A stretch of 64,000 nt of DNA from Aldehydirespirator sp965220345 (GTDB lineage Bacteria > Actinomycetota > Acidimicrobiia > Acidimicrobiales > Aldehydirespiratoraceae): positions 2,108,001 to 2,172,000 of the forward strand of contig OZ244822.1 of assembly GCA_965220345.1 (NCBI GenBank), written 5' to 3'. The position numbers and the translations under genes are program-made. This document shows positions 1 through 7,324 of the stretch, one piece after another. How positions within the stretch are numbered: the first letter of the stretch is position 1; every line of letters begins with the position of its first letter. The notes beneath the pieces are model-generated. The model did not search any database. It was not told the origin of the DNA and worked only from the letters and a program-made list of their open reading frames with translations.

Positions 1-2
1 CC

Positions 3-1322
3 AACCTTGCAGGCGCGGGCACTTCAACGGTGTGTTTGGTGGGGAAGTGCTGGGACTATCACGTCACCGAAGCCTTGCAGACCACCTTGGATGAGGGCGT
101 GGCCATGGTGGCTGACTCGGTGGCGTTCCTAGTAGCAGAAGGACGCAAAGTATTGTTCGACGCAGAGCATTTCTTTGACGGGTTTCGCGACAACCCCGAG
201 TTCAGTTTGCGAGTGCTGGAAGCCGCGGCGATGGCCGGTGCCTCAACAGTGGTGCTGTGTGACACCAACGGTGGTGCCATGCCCGATGACATCTCAAAGG
301 CTGTAGCTGCGGTTGCGGCTCATCTTGATTGTGATGTGGGTGTGCATATGCATAACGACACCGGCTGTGGCGTAGCCAACGCTTTGGCGGCAGTGCAGGT
401 CGGTGCAGTGCAAGTGCAAGGAACCATCAACGGCTACGGAGAGCGGGTCGGTAACTGTGATCTAGTTCCGATCATCGCCAATCTTGAGTTGAAGATGGGC
501 ATTCAAGCACTGCCCGAAGGTTGCCTTTCCCGACTGACCTCGGTTTCGCATCATGTGGCAGAGTTGGTGAACTTCCCGATCAATCCGCAGCAGCCATACG
601 TGGGTACCAGCGCTTTCGCTCACAAAGCCGGGCTACATACCAGCGCTTTGAGCCGCCGCCCCGACGCTTATGAGCATGTCTCACCAGAGCTAGTCGGCAA
701 CGGTACCAGGGTGCTGGTTTCAGAGATGGCTGGCCGTTCGACTTTGGAGATGCGTTCTTCTGAGCTTGGTCTGGATCTTGACGGTGCGGTGCTAGGAGAG
801 GTGATCGACACGCTCAAACATCTTGAACATGCCGGCTACCATTTCGAGGCGGCTGATGCTTCGCTCGAGTTGTTGATGCGTGGTGCGGCTGGCTGGGAGC
901 AGCCTTTCTTCAAGCTCGAATCTTTCCGCGTGTCGATGGATCACCGTTCCGGTACAGGTGCCCGAGCTTGGAACGATGTGTCGGTTGATGTGGACACTGA
1001 AGCAACCGTCAAGCTTTGGGTTGATGGCAGCCGAAGGGTGGCCGTGGGGGAAGGCAACGGGCCGGTCAACGCATTGGACACAGCACTGCGAGCGGCTTTG
1101 GCTGACCGTTATCCAGCGCTTGACAATATTGCACTGGCTGACTACAAGGTTCGCGTGCTTGATACCCAGAAAGGCACAGGTGCAATCACACGGGTGTTGA
1201 TCGACTCGACGGACCATCGCAAAATGTGGACCACTATCGGTGTGTCTGAGAACATAATCGAAGCATCATGGCAGGCACTCGCCGATTCGGTGGTCTACGG
1301 CCTGCTTCACACCTCCGACTGA
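3..1322 (+). CDS. cimA: Citramalate synthase, 3' part (5' end outside window)
   Basis: The reading frame is already open at the window edge, so the N-terminal part is missing; 439 residues are visible against a usual 520-540. The family condenses pyruvate with acetyl-CoA to (R)-citramalate, the first step of the threonine-independent isoleucine route; it is a cytosolic DRE-TIM metallolyase. Visible are the C-terminal half of the TIM barrel (FDAEHFFDGF, VLCDTNGG, the metal-binding HMHNDTGC near 351-374, and NGYGERVGNCDLVP) and then the C-terminal LeuA-type allosteric domain from about residue 290. The AEHFFDG segment favours the CimA subgroup over isopropylmalate synthase. Isoleucine/leucine feedback through the C-terminal domain is known for the family but not shown here. 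An alternative name would be a generic 2-isopropylmalate synthase-like protein. Confidence 0.93.
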   Translation, partial: NLAGAGTSTVCLVGKCWDYHVTEALQTTLDEGVAMVADSVAFLVAEGRKVLFDAEHFFDGFRDNPEFSLRVLEAAAMAGASTVVLCDTNGGAMPDDISKAVAAVAAHLDCDVGVHMHNDTGCGVANALAAVQVGAVQVQGTINGYGERVGNCDLVPIIANLELKMGIQALPEGCLSRLTSVSHHVAELVNFPINPQQPYVGTSAFAHKAGLHTSALSRRPDAYEHVSPELVGNGTRVLVSEMAGRSTLEMRSSELGLDLDGAVLGEVIDTLKHLEHAGYHFEAADASLELLMRGAAGWEQPFFKLESFRVSMDHRSGTGARAWNDVSVDVDTEATVKLWVDGSRRVAVGEGNGPVNALDTALRAALADRYPALDNIALADYKVRVLDTQKGTGAITRVLIDSTDHRKMWTTIGVSENIIEASWQALADSVVYGLLHTSD

Positions 1323-1354
1323 ACCCTCCAGCCACTATGCATTTGTGTATCTGT

Positions 1355-1591
1355 TCAAACCGACTTTGTCACAATGATCCGCCCGACCTCGGATTCCTGC
1401 ACATCGAACCAGAAAGCGATGGCTGATCGCGCCTCGCTCTCCACATCGTCATAGTGCCGTGTCTGAGCGAACACGGTTTCGAGTTCGTCGACGGTGATTC
1501 CCCACCAGCCGTCTCCCTGAGTTGCTCGAACATGGTAGGTGTCACTCGGAATGGCATCTACGACTTGGATCTTGGTCACCGTGTTCGTCAT
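1355..1591 (-). CDS. Orphan HicB-like (DUF1902-type) small protein
   Basis: 78 residues from the ATG at 1591; a longer frame extends upstream but would run antisense into the next gene and its extra residues look non-coding. The core pattern YHVRATxGDGWWGITVDELExVFAQTRHYDDVESEARxAIAFW is that of HicB-fold antitoxin-like proteins in actinobacteria, usually found without a toxin. No DNA-binding domain is attached. It points away from the 172-aa gene; the 92 bp between them contains a perfect 10-bp palindrome (1604-1613) overlapping its likely -10 TATGCT. No toxin lies beside it on the same strand, although a HicA/HicB pair lies 0.7 kb away on the other strand. Antitoxin function is inferred only from fold. 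Confidence 0.7.
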   Translation of the reverse strand: MTNTVTKIQVVDAIPSDTYHVRATQGDGWWGITVDELETVFAQTRHYDDVESEARSAIAFWFDVQESEVGRIIVTKSV

Positions 1592-1601
1592 GCCTGTTCG
1601 T

Positions 1602-1613
1602 AGCATAGCTATG
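1602..1613 (-). promoter_or_regulatory. -10 box with overlapping CATAGCTATG palindrome
   Basis: On the minus strand TATGCT (1602-1607) stands 10 nt before the ATG of the HicB-like gene. The perfect palindrome CATAGCTATG at 1604-1613 overlaps it, a placement expected for a repressor operator. Which protein would bind is unknown. Confidence 0.35.
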
Positions 1614-1670
1614 GATTTTGTGTCTGCTCGCCAATCTGAGGCTCTGCTTGGCGGGATGATTTCAGGTCTG

Positions 1671-1686
1671 TAGCATCTCGGCTGTG
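1671..1686 (+). promoter_or_regulatory. Probable leaderless promoter of the 172-aa gene
   Basis: TAGCAT at 1671-1676 is followed by 7 nt and then the GTG start at 1684. With the normal 6-8 nt from -10 to transcription start, the mRNA would begin at or next to the start codon. No Shine-Dalgarno sequence is present. Confidence 0.5.
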
Positions 1687-2202
1687 GCTGCTCCGTCCTA
1701 TGTTCCGTCAGCGGTGGCTGCTCCGACGCTTTACAGATCGCCGCCACGAAGGCTAGGATCGTGGCAAGCCCAGCGTCCAGGCGAAGTGGTTGGTGCTCCC
1801 CTTGATGAGGGCAGCGGTTTCGGTAACCAGGGTCCAGATCAGGGTTACGTATTGAAACTGGCGCAACGCTTCACAGGTCAGCTTCATCTGAGTGCTGGGG
1901 AGCATGAAAATGACGCTTTGGCCGGTTGTGCGGCGGTAGCGCTGCGACGGGCATCAATGTTCGGACGGGCACCAGTGATGCATGACTTGCGAGTGGCGTT
2001 GGAGCTGTTCGGCTTTCTGGGTGAAGCCAACCCAGAACTGCTGGCTTGGCGACAGCAACATTTCGCTGGCGCAGCCGGGCATCACGGCTATCACGTCAAG
2101 CGGCACCTAGCAGACCTAGTGCCAGCTGAAATGCTGCGCCGCACACCAGAAGTGGCAGCAGCCGCCCGTGCTAAGGACTGGCGTTCAGCTCTAGGCCTCT
2201 AG
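1684..2202 (+). CDS. Conserved-looking hypothetical protein, 172 aa
   Basis: I do not recognise the family. The N-terminal 45 residues are proline/serine/glycine rich and probably disordered. From about residue 50 it is alanine- and leucine-rich with predicted helices and several short motifs (QLHLSAGEHENDALAGCAAVALRRA, split by loops, and a His-rich HHGYHVKRHLADLVP near the C-terminus). There is no signal peptide or membrane segment, so it is probably cytosolic. The GTG start sits 7 nt behind TAGCAT, which supports this start. Codon usage resembles neighbouring genes, so it is likely real. It stands alone between the orphan HicB-like gene and the HicA/HicB pair. Confidence 0.65.
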   Translation: MAAPSYVPSAVAAPTLYRSPPRRLGSWQAQRPGEVVGAPLDEGSGFGNQGPDQGYVLKLAQRFTGQLHLSAGEHENDALAGCAAVALRRASMFGRAPVMHDLRVALELFGFLGEANPELLAWRQQHFAGAAGHHGYHVKRHLADLVPAEMLRRTPEVAAAARAKDWRSALGL

Positions 2203-2289
2203 TTTGTTTCGTCCGCAAGTGTTTGTGTGCTATCGGACTGTATGTTCTGATGGTATTCAGGTGCTGTAGTGCCGTTATGAAGGCAAGGT

Positions 2290-2304
2290 TAGGATGCTTC
2301 GGTG
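2290..2304 (+). promoter_or_regulatory. Probable leaderless promoter of hicA
   Basis: TAGGAT at 2290-2295, 6 nt, then the GTG start of hicA at 2302. Same architecture as other promoters in this window. Confidence 0.5.
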
Positions 2305-2541
2305 GCAATCCCAGTGTCACAGTTCCCAGCGCTCAAGACATCGAAGGTGCTCAGGATCCTAGCTGCAATAGGTTACGAACAGCGGCGGCGCAGCGGCTCG
2401 CATCGAATCCTCGTCTGCGCTGGACGTGAAACCATCATCTTTGCGTTCCATGATGGCGCGGAGGTGCCGCCAGCCGCTCTGCGTCACATGCTCATGAACC
2501 GTGCCGGATTGTCCGATGCTGAAATCCTTCGCGTAATATGA
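2302..2541 (+). CDS. hicA: HicA-family toxin (YcfA-like mRNA interferase)
   Basis: 79 residues. HicA proteins are small dsRBD-fold RNases that cleave mRNA in the cytosol and are held inactive by HicB. Visible family features are the N-terminal helix (SKVLRILAAIGYEQRRR), the GSHRI segment carrying the catalytic histidine, the FAFHDGAEVPPAALRHML region and the AGLSDAEIL C-terminus. Length is normal for the family. It starts with GTG behind a TAGGAT box and its stop overlaps the start of the following hicB-like gene by 4 bp (ATGA), so the toxin is first and translation of the two is coupled. Regulation by the HicA-HicB complex is expected but no operator was recognised. Confidence 0.85.
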   Translation: MAIPVSQFPALKTSKVLRILAAIGYEQRRRSGSHRILVCAGRETIIFAFHDGAEVPPAALRHMLMNRAGLSDAEILRVI

Positions 2542-2849
2542 CTACAACATCAAAAGATCAGGGAGACAATTGGATGCACCAAGTGCGGGTTCATATGAAC
2601 TCTGGTGAGGGCACCTTGTGGTGGGCAGAAGACGACCGTGGATTTACAGGAGGAGCTGACACGCTCGCCGAGTTGGTTGCGTCCATTCACGAATGGTCCG
2701 ATTCTGAAGGCACGCGTGAAGAATTGGAGTTCGTACTTGTTGGCGACCCAGTGTCACCGCACCCAGAGGTAGAGTCCTGGCCGTCGCTGCAGCCGACGAG
2801 TGCAGGTTTGCGCGTTGTTAGCGTGGGGTCTGTCTTGGTGTCCGCGTAA
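2538..2849 (+). CDS. hicB: HicB-like antitoxin
   Basis: 103 residues, beginning in the ATGA overlap with hicA. The partial-RNase-H fold region is visible as VRVHMNSGEGTLWWAEDD, GFTGGADTLAELVASIHEW, which resembles compact HicB proteins. The last 30 residues (from about DPVSPHPEVES) look unstructured and contain no obvious ribbon-helix-helix or HTH domain, so autoregulation by DNA binding cannot be read from the sequence. Its role as the neutraliser of HicA is inferred from position and fold. The following DUF6941 gene begins 9 bp later and may be cotranscribed. Confidence 0.72.
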   Translation: MTTTSKDQGDNWMHQVRVHMNSGEGTLWWAEDDRGFTGGADTLAELVASIHEWSDSEGTREELEFVLVGDPVSPHPEVESWPSLQPTSAGLRVVSVGSVLVSA

Positions 2850-2858
2850 GGCGTTTCA

Positions 2859-3284
2859 GTGCAGATTCGCTCGGCGACTCTTTGCGACTTTGCCCAGGTA
2901 CGGGACGGACTGCTGTCGGTTGTCTCTGCAAGCATCACCAGAGTTTGGCGTGATCAGTACCCCAGTCAGATGGGCATCATGCTTGCAATCATCCTTGAAG
3001 TCGTCCAGAGTGAGGCTCAAGCACCTCAGGAGGTGAGGGTCAGGGTTGAGGACGCTGACGGAGCAAGACTTGCCGAGGCTTCCTCGGGTTTTCAGATTCA
3101 CCCGCCGCTGCCTTCTCTGGATCCTGGCGAGGCGATGTTGATGCCTGCGGCATACGACTTTCGGTCTGTGGCTCTACCGGCTGCTGGCCGCTATCAAGTT
3201 GTGGTTGATCCTATGACTGATGGCGCAGAGCCAGTTGCACTAGCTTTTCGGGCCGGATTTCTGAGCGAACTCGCCTCCGCATGA
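2859..3284 (+). CDS. DUF6941 family protein
   Basis: 141 residues starting at a GTG. The opening segment with CDFAQVRDGLLSVVSASITRVW and the central LEVVQ, VRVRVEDADG and LPAAGRYQVVVD strands match the DUF6941 family as I know it: small beta-sandwich proteins of unknown function that are common in actinobacteria and Chloroflexota. No catalytic residues, signal peptide or membrane helices are visible. Its position 9 bp behind hicB suggests cotranscription, but the family is also found alone, so no functional link is claimed. It converges on the RDD gene, with only 12 bp between their ends. Confidence 0.75.
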   Translation: MQIRSATLCDFAQVRDGLLSVVSASITRVWRDQYPSQMGIMLAIILEVVQSEAQAPQEVRVRVEDADGARLAEASSGFQIHPPLPSLDPGEAMLMPAAYDFRSVALPAAGRYQVVVDPMTDGAEPVALAFRAGFLSELASA

Positions 3285-3296
3285 AGTGCTCCAGAT

Positions 3297-3845
3297 TTAT
3301 GCTGTTTCGGTTTTGATAACGAGGGTTCTGCCAGCCATGTCGTGCCAACCCTGCTTGCGCTTGTTCCACAGCAGTGAGGCCCATACAAGCAAGCCCGGGA
3401 GAACAAGAAAAACAAAACCGACAATTGGAATCGCCCAACGTATGGCTGCTTGCCCCCAGCTGGGGAGATAGCCGTTGCTGGCTCTGACAATCTTGATACG
3501 CAAGATCATTTTGCCAGGTGTCTGCCCCTTAAGGGCGGTGAATACGATCTCGTAGACGGCGGCAAGCAGCAAAGGCAGAACTTGGTTTTCTGATACGCCC
3601 AAGACGCCCAAGATGATCGAAAAGGAGATAAAGAGGATCACTATGTCCACAAGCCTGGCGACCAAACGACGCCAAGGCTCTGCGAGTTGCAGGGTTTCAC
3701 CCGTGTCCAAAGTCACCGAACCGTTAGATACCTCACTTCCTGCACCCATAGCTGGGGGAGGTGGCGGCATGCTTGAGAAGTCCGAATCATCGGGTGGGGG
3801 AGGGGGCATGTTCGACATGGGATTGCTCCTGAAGTTTGACGACAT
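3297..3845 (-). CDS. RDD family membrane protein
   Basis: 182 residues. The N-terminal 45 residues are polar with two PPPPP tracts in a repeated MPPPPP context; then WRRLVARLVDIVIL begins the RDD domain (the R and D residues that name the family), followed by transmembrane helices at about 63-83, 87-103 and 140-160 and the GQTPGKMILRIKIV loop. RDD proteins are inner-membrane proteins of poorly known function; some act in ion homeostasis. The start ATG is divergent from gltX. A TAGGGT box lies 12 nt upstream of the ATG and would give a very short leader. It may be an independently transcribed single gene. Confidence 0.85.
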   Translation of the reverse strand: MSSNFRSNPMSNMPPPPPDDSDFSSMPPPPPAMGAGSEVSNGSVTLDTGETLQLAEPWRRLVARLVDIVILFISFSIILGVLGVSENQVLPLLLAAVYEIVFTALKGQTPGKMILRIKIVRASNGYLPSWGQAAIRWAIPIVGFVFLVLPGLLVWASLLWNKRKQGWHDMAGRTLVIKTETA

Positions 3846-3912
3846 ATTACGGTTTCAACCCTAGCCCAAGGGTGTGACACGACACTGCAATGTTGAAGCG
3901 GTGTTGCTTGCG

Positions 3913-3927
3913 TATGATCGACAGGTG
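3913..3927 (+). promoter_or_regulatory. Probable leaderless promoter of gltX
   Basis: TATGAT at 3913-3918 followed by 6 nt and the GTG at 3925. This near-consensus -10 argues for the 3925 start over a longer frame that begins upstream of the -10 itself. Confidence 0.6.
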
Positions 3928-5418
3928 ACTACGCCACGGGTTCGTTTCGCACCTGCACCTACCGGGTTCTTGCATGTTGGCAGCGCCCGAACTGCGCTGT
4001 TCAACTGGCTGTTCGCGCGACATCACGGCGGCGAGATGGTGCTTCGAATCGAAGACACCGATGCCGCGCTCAAAACCCAGCAGTATGTGGATGCCATCAT
4101 TGATCCTTTGCGATGGCTGGGTCTCGACTGGGACGAGGGCCCACATTTTCAGTCAGCGCGCAGCGGCACCCACCAAGCCGCGCTGAAGCAACTACTAGAC
4201 CAGGGCGCTGCCTACTTCTGTGACTTGACCCGCGACGATATTGAGCAACGCTGCCAGCAGGCGGATTTGCCGGTCGGTTATCACGGATGGTCACGTGACC
4301 GCAATGTGGCAGACGGACCAGGTGTGGTGGTTCGGTTCCGATGCCCCGATCAAGGCGAGACCGTCGTCAATGACGCAGTGCGGGGCAAGGTGAGTTTCCC
4401 CAATGATTCGTTAGAGGATTTCGTGATCCGCCGCGGCGACGGTTCGGTCACGTTTCATCTCGCTAACGCAGTCGATGACCATAACATGGCGATCAGCCAT
4501 GTGATCCGCGGCGAAGATCTGCTCAATACCACTCCGAGGGTGCTGCTGCTCTGGCAGGCTCTTAACTATGGTGAGGCACCGCCGCGCTATGCACATCTGC
4601 CTCTGCTAGTTAACGCAAAGCGCCAGAAGCTGGCGAAGCGGCGCGATGATGTTTCACTGGACAGCTACCGCCAACGGGGCTACCTGCCTGAAGCGATGGT
4701 CAACTATTTGGCACTGCTGGGTTGGGGAGCGCCTGATGAGGTAGAGATTCGGCCGCTAGATGAGATCGTAGAACTGTTCGATCTTGACGCAGTCAAGGCA
4801 GCCCCCGCCTTCTTTGACCCGGTCCGTCTTGATCACATCAACTCCGTCTACGTAAAGGCGCTAACCCCATCGCAGTTCGCAGATCGTGCTTTGCCACATA
4901 TCTGCGGAACTGCGGGCAGTAACGCAGCCGATGCAGCCGATACCCCTGAAGCTGTTGGCACAGTCGAAACGACTCCTGTAGCCGATGTGGCTTGCAAGGC
5001 GGATCAGCAGCGTGTGCGTGAGGTACTGCTGCGGCTCGCAAGCGACTTGCAGCAGCGGATAGCAGTGCTGTCTGACGCTTGGCAATGGATCGACTGGATC
5101 TTGTGCGATGAGGTCAGCTACGACGATAAGGCCTGGCAGAAGTCGATTGTGAAGGGACAAGCCGCAGCTGAAGTGCTAGAAGCCGTGGAAACACGCCTCG
5201 CCGAAGACGACTTCACCTCGACTGAGCGGCTAGAGGCCATAGTCATGAGTGTCGGCGATGAACTAAGCGACAGACTTGGTGTGCGAGTGCGCTCGCAGGC
5301 ACCAGTGCGAGTGGCGGTCAGTGGCAGAGCAGCCGGTCTGCCGCTTTGGCTGCCGCTGCAACTTCTCGGCAAGGACGAAGTGCTAGATCGGTTGCACAAA
5401 GCACGCGCAAAATTATAG
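3925..5418 (+). CDS. gltX: Glutamyl-tRNA synthetase
   Basis: Charges tRNA-Glu with glutamate in the cytosol; in actinobacteria lacking GlnRS the enzyme also makes Glu-tRNA-Gln. 497 residues from the GTG at 3925, normal for the family. Class I signatures: APAPTGFLHVGSARTALFNW (HIGH-like, HVGS), LRIEDTD, HVIRGEDLL, and RQKLAKR in the KMSKS position, where Leu-Ala replaces the usual Met-Ser. The zinc-region cysteines are mostly lost, as in many actinobacterial GluRS. A 30-residue Ala/Asp/Thr/Val-rich insertion at about residues 331-358 (AADAAD... type) interrupts the anticodon-binding half and looks like a recent expansion. It is transcribed alone or with the M23 gene, about 40 bp behind it. Confidence 0.96.
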   Translation: MTTPRVRFAPAPTGFLHVGSARTALFNWLFARHHGGEMVLRIEDTDAALKTQQYVDAIIDPLRWLGLDWDEGPHFQSARSGTHQAALKQLLDQGAAYFCDLTRDDIEQRCQQADLPVGYHGWSRDRNVADGPGVVVRFRCPDQGETVVNDAVRGKVSFPNDSLEDFVIRRGDGSVTFHLANAVDDHNMAISHVIRGEDLLNTTPRVLLLWQALNYGEAPPRYAHLPLLVNAKRQKLAKRRDDVSLDSYRQRGYLPEAMVNYLALLGWGAPDEVEIRPLDEIVELFDLDAVKAAPAFFDPVRLDHINSVYVKALTPSQFADRALPHICGTAGSNAADAADTPEAVGTVETTPVADVACKADQQRVREVLLRLASDLQQRIAVLSDAWQWIDWILCDEVSYDDKAWQKSIVKGQAAAEVLEAVETRLAEDDFTSTERLEAIVMSVGDELSDRLGVRVRSQAPVRVAVSGRAAGLPLWLPLQLLGKDEVLDRLHKARAKL

Positions 5419-5424
5419 CACAAG

Positions 5425-5460
5425 TTGTTTTATAGTATTTGCGTATATATCATGCAAATA
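5425..5460 (+). promoter_or_regulatory. AT-rich promoter region of the M23 gene
   Basis: TTGTTT at 5425-5430 is a plausible -35, followed by overlapping AT-rich candidates (TATAGT at 5431-5436, TATATA near 5444-5449) just before the ATG at 5460. The exact -10 cannot be fixed by eye. Confidence 0.35.
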
Positions 5461-5978
5461 TGGTTAAGTCAAACCTAGTCAAAATTATTCCTAGCACCAG
5501 AATTGCGACAGCACTGATCGCTGTGAGCGTCGTGAGTTTTGTTTTGACTCTCACCGCAGCATCTGCCGGAGGCTTAGAAACGCACTATCAGCCCCCAGTG
5601 ATGCGTCCACCGGTTGATGCGCCTGTGTCAGATCCGTTCCGAATGCCCGAAAACTCTTACGGTCCCGGCAATCGCGGCATCGAATACGACACCGACCCAG
5701 GGCAAGTAGTCAGAGCCGCGGCTGCAGGTGTCGTTCAGTTTGCGGGTGCCGTAGCTGGAGCGTTGCATGTGACAGTAGACCACGGCAACGGGTTGCGTAG
5801 CAGCTACTCATATTTGCAGCGCATTAGTGTGCGTCAAGGGGCTTCGGTCGTCCGTGGCTCTGTAGTGGGTATCACTGGAGAGCGGCTGCATTTCGGGGTG
5901 CGCCGCAACGACGACTATCACGATCCGGCGCACTACATCGGCGTGAAACGAGTGAGGGTGCGCCTAGTAGCTTTCTGA
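5460..5978 (+). CDS. M23 (LytM-like) family protein, catalytic residues altered
   Basis: 172 residues from the ATG. A hydrophobic segment at about 14-36 ending ASAGG acts as a signal peptide or anchor, placing the rest outside the membrane. The C-terminal M23/LytM fold is recognisable: DPFRMPE...NRGIEYDTDPGQVVRAAAAGVV, VTVDHGNGLRSSYSYLQ, QGASVVRGSVVGITG and RLHFGVR. However, the first zinc ligand His of HRGID is Asn here, and the first His of the HxH pair is Arg, so it probably lacks peptidoglycan endopeptidase activity and may be a regulator or structural protein like other degenerate LytM proteins. An M23 gene next to rpsB is conserved in actinobacteria (Rv2891 beside rpsB in M. tuberculosis). 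Confidence 0.83.
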   Translation: MVKSNLVKIIPSTRIATALIAVSVVSFVLTLTAASAGGLETHYQPPVMRPPVDAPVSDPFRMPENSYGPGNRGIEYDTDPGQVVRAAAAGVVQFAGAVAGALHVTVDHGNGLRSSYSYLQRISVRQGASVVRGSVVGITGERLHFGVRRNDDYHDPAHYIGVKRVRVRLVAF

Positions 5979-6174
5979 ACACGGACCAATGCGAAGTTGC
6001 TTAGTCTTGTCATGCAGGCGCGCGGTAAGGCTTCAGCGCTCTTAGACTGACTCGCTGACCCTTAGGGTCCGACGACATCAAGTGGTGCCGCCGAATCATT
6101 TCGCAACCCGCGCCTTCACCCGGTCGTTTCGGCGTCCGGCGCGGGCCACGCAGAACCGGGAGAAACACATAGTC
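5979..6174 (+). promoter_or_regulatory. rpsB leader and promoter region
   Basis: 196 bp without a gene. A TAGACT box at 6043-6048 is a candidate -10, which would leave a leader of about 120 nt rich in GC stems (for example around 6108-6160) before the rpsB ATG. Ribosomal protein S2 operons are often autoregulated through such leaders, but no known leader motif was recognised here. Confidence 0.3.
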
Positions 6175-7323
6175 ATGGCCGTAGTCACCATGAAACAACT
6201 GCTTGAGGCCGGGGTCCAGTTCGGCCATCAAACCCGCCGTTGGAATCCCAAGATGAGGCGATTCATCCACGGCGACAAAGCAGGCATTCACATTGTTGAT
6301 CTGCGTCAGACGCTGACGCATCTTGAGACTGCCTACATTTTTGTGCGCGATCTCGTGGCCGGAGGCGGAACGGTGCTGTTCATCGGCACCAAGAAGCAAG
6401 CTCAAGACTCGGTGCAGTCCTTCGCTGAACGCTGCAACATGCCGTATGTGAACGAGCGTTGGCAGGGCGGAATGCTCACCAACTTTCACACCATCGCCAA
6501 GCGCATTACCAAGATGAAGCACTACCAGCGCATGCGTGACTCTGGCGAGTTTGAGGCTATGCCCAAAAAAGAGGCGCTACTTCTAGAACGTGAGCTGGTG
6601 AAGCTAGAACGCAACTTAGGTGGCATCCGCGACATGGAGTCGGCACCTGACGCAGTGTTCGTGCTTGATACCAAAAAAGAGCACATCGCGGTAACCGAGG
6701 CACGTAAGCTGAACGTGCCGATTGTGGCGGTGGTGGACACTAACTGTGATCCCGACTTAGTGGACTATGCCATTCCGGGTAATGATGATGCCATCAGGTC
6801 GGGTCGTCTGATGGCGCGTGTGATCTCTGATGCTGTGCTTGAGGGCAGGTTCATTCACGCCAAGCGCACCGAAGCCGACAGCGACCCCCGCGACGTGATC
6901 ACAGAAGCTGAGGTAGCACAGCAGCAGGCTCAGGCTCGTGCCGCAGCTCTAGAGGAAGCCGTTGAGCGTGAAGCTCGACTGTCCACAGCCGCTGAAGCCC
7001 CCGACTCGCAGCCAGAGCCAGAAGCTCTGGAGCCGGGAGACGAAGCCGCTTCAGAAACTGTTGAGACAGAAACTTCTGCGGCAGAAACTGCTGAGACCGC
7101 AGAGGTTGATGCTGAAGAGCCAGAGACTGCCGAGCCAGAAACCGAAGCTGCGGCTGATACCGAGGCAGACGTTGCGGCCGATCCAAAAGTGTCTACAGAA
7201 CAGAGCGAAATAATCGACCAAACCGATGCAGCCGATCAAACCGATGCCGAGGCACAAGATGAAGCACAAGACGACGCGGCCGCACCAAACACCCAACAAG
7301 ACGAACAAGCTGAGGAGAACTGA
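6175..7323 (+). CDS. rpsB: 30S ribosomal protein S2 with long acidic tail
   Basis: 382 residues from the ATG at 6175, preceded by GGGAGAAA; a longer frame begins upstream but its 31 extra residues are leader sequence. Residues 1-240 are a standard S2 (MKQLLEAGVQFGHQTRRWNPKM, VLFIGTKKQAQDSV, NERWQGGMLTNFHTI, VAVVDTNCDPDLVDYAIPGNDDAIRS). Residues 240-382 form an unusually long Glu/Ala/Thr-rich tail with repeated AAETAETAE-type and AADQTDA units, compared with tails of 30-60 residues in typical actinobacterial S2. The protein binds the 30S head and is needed for S1 recruitment; S1 in this window has a similar acidic tail. tsf follows after 1 bp in the same operon. Confidence 0.96.
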   Translation: MAVVTMKQLLEAGVQFGHQTRRWNPKMRRFIHGDKAGIHIVDLRQTLTHLETAYIFVRDLVAGGGTVLFIGTKKQAQDSVQSFAERCNMPYVNERWQGGMLTNFHTIAKRITKMKHYQRMRDSGEFEAMPKKEALLLERELVKLERNLGGIRDMESAPDAVFVLDTKKEHIAVTEARKLNVPIVAVVDTNCDPDLVDYAIPGNDDAIRSGRLMARVISDAVLEGRFIHAKRTEADSDPRDVITEAEVAQQQAQARAAALEEAVEREARLSTAAEAPDSQPEPEALEPGDEAASETVETETSAAETAETAEVDAEEPETAEPETEAAADTEADVAADPKVSTEQSEIIDQTDAADQTDAEAQDEAQDDAAAPNTQQDEQAEEN

Positions 7324-7324
7324 C

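Noticed and set aside
1592..1747. N-terminal extension of the orphan HicB-like protein
   Set aside because: Would overlap the start of the divergent gene and its promoter; the extra residues look like translated spacer.
2223..2429. Small ORF (68 aa) overlapping hicA
   Set aside because: Overlaps hicA in another frame, lacks family resemblance, and hicA explains the sequence.
6082..6174. Extended N-terminus of S2
   Set aside because: S2 begins with MAVVTMKQLLEAGVQFGH; upstream codons are leader sequence with Arg/Pro bias, and a ribosome-binding site precedes the inner ATG.
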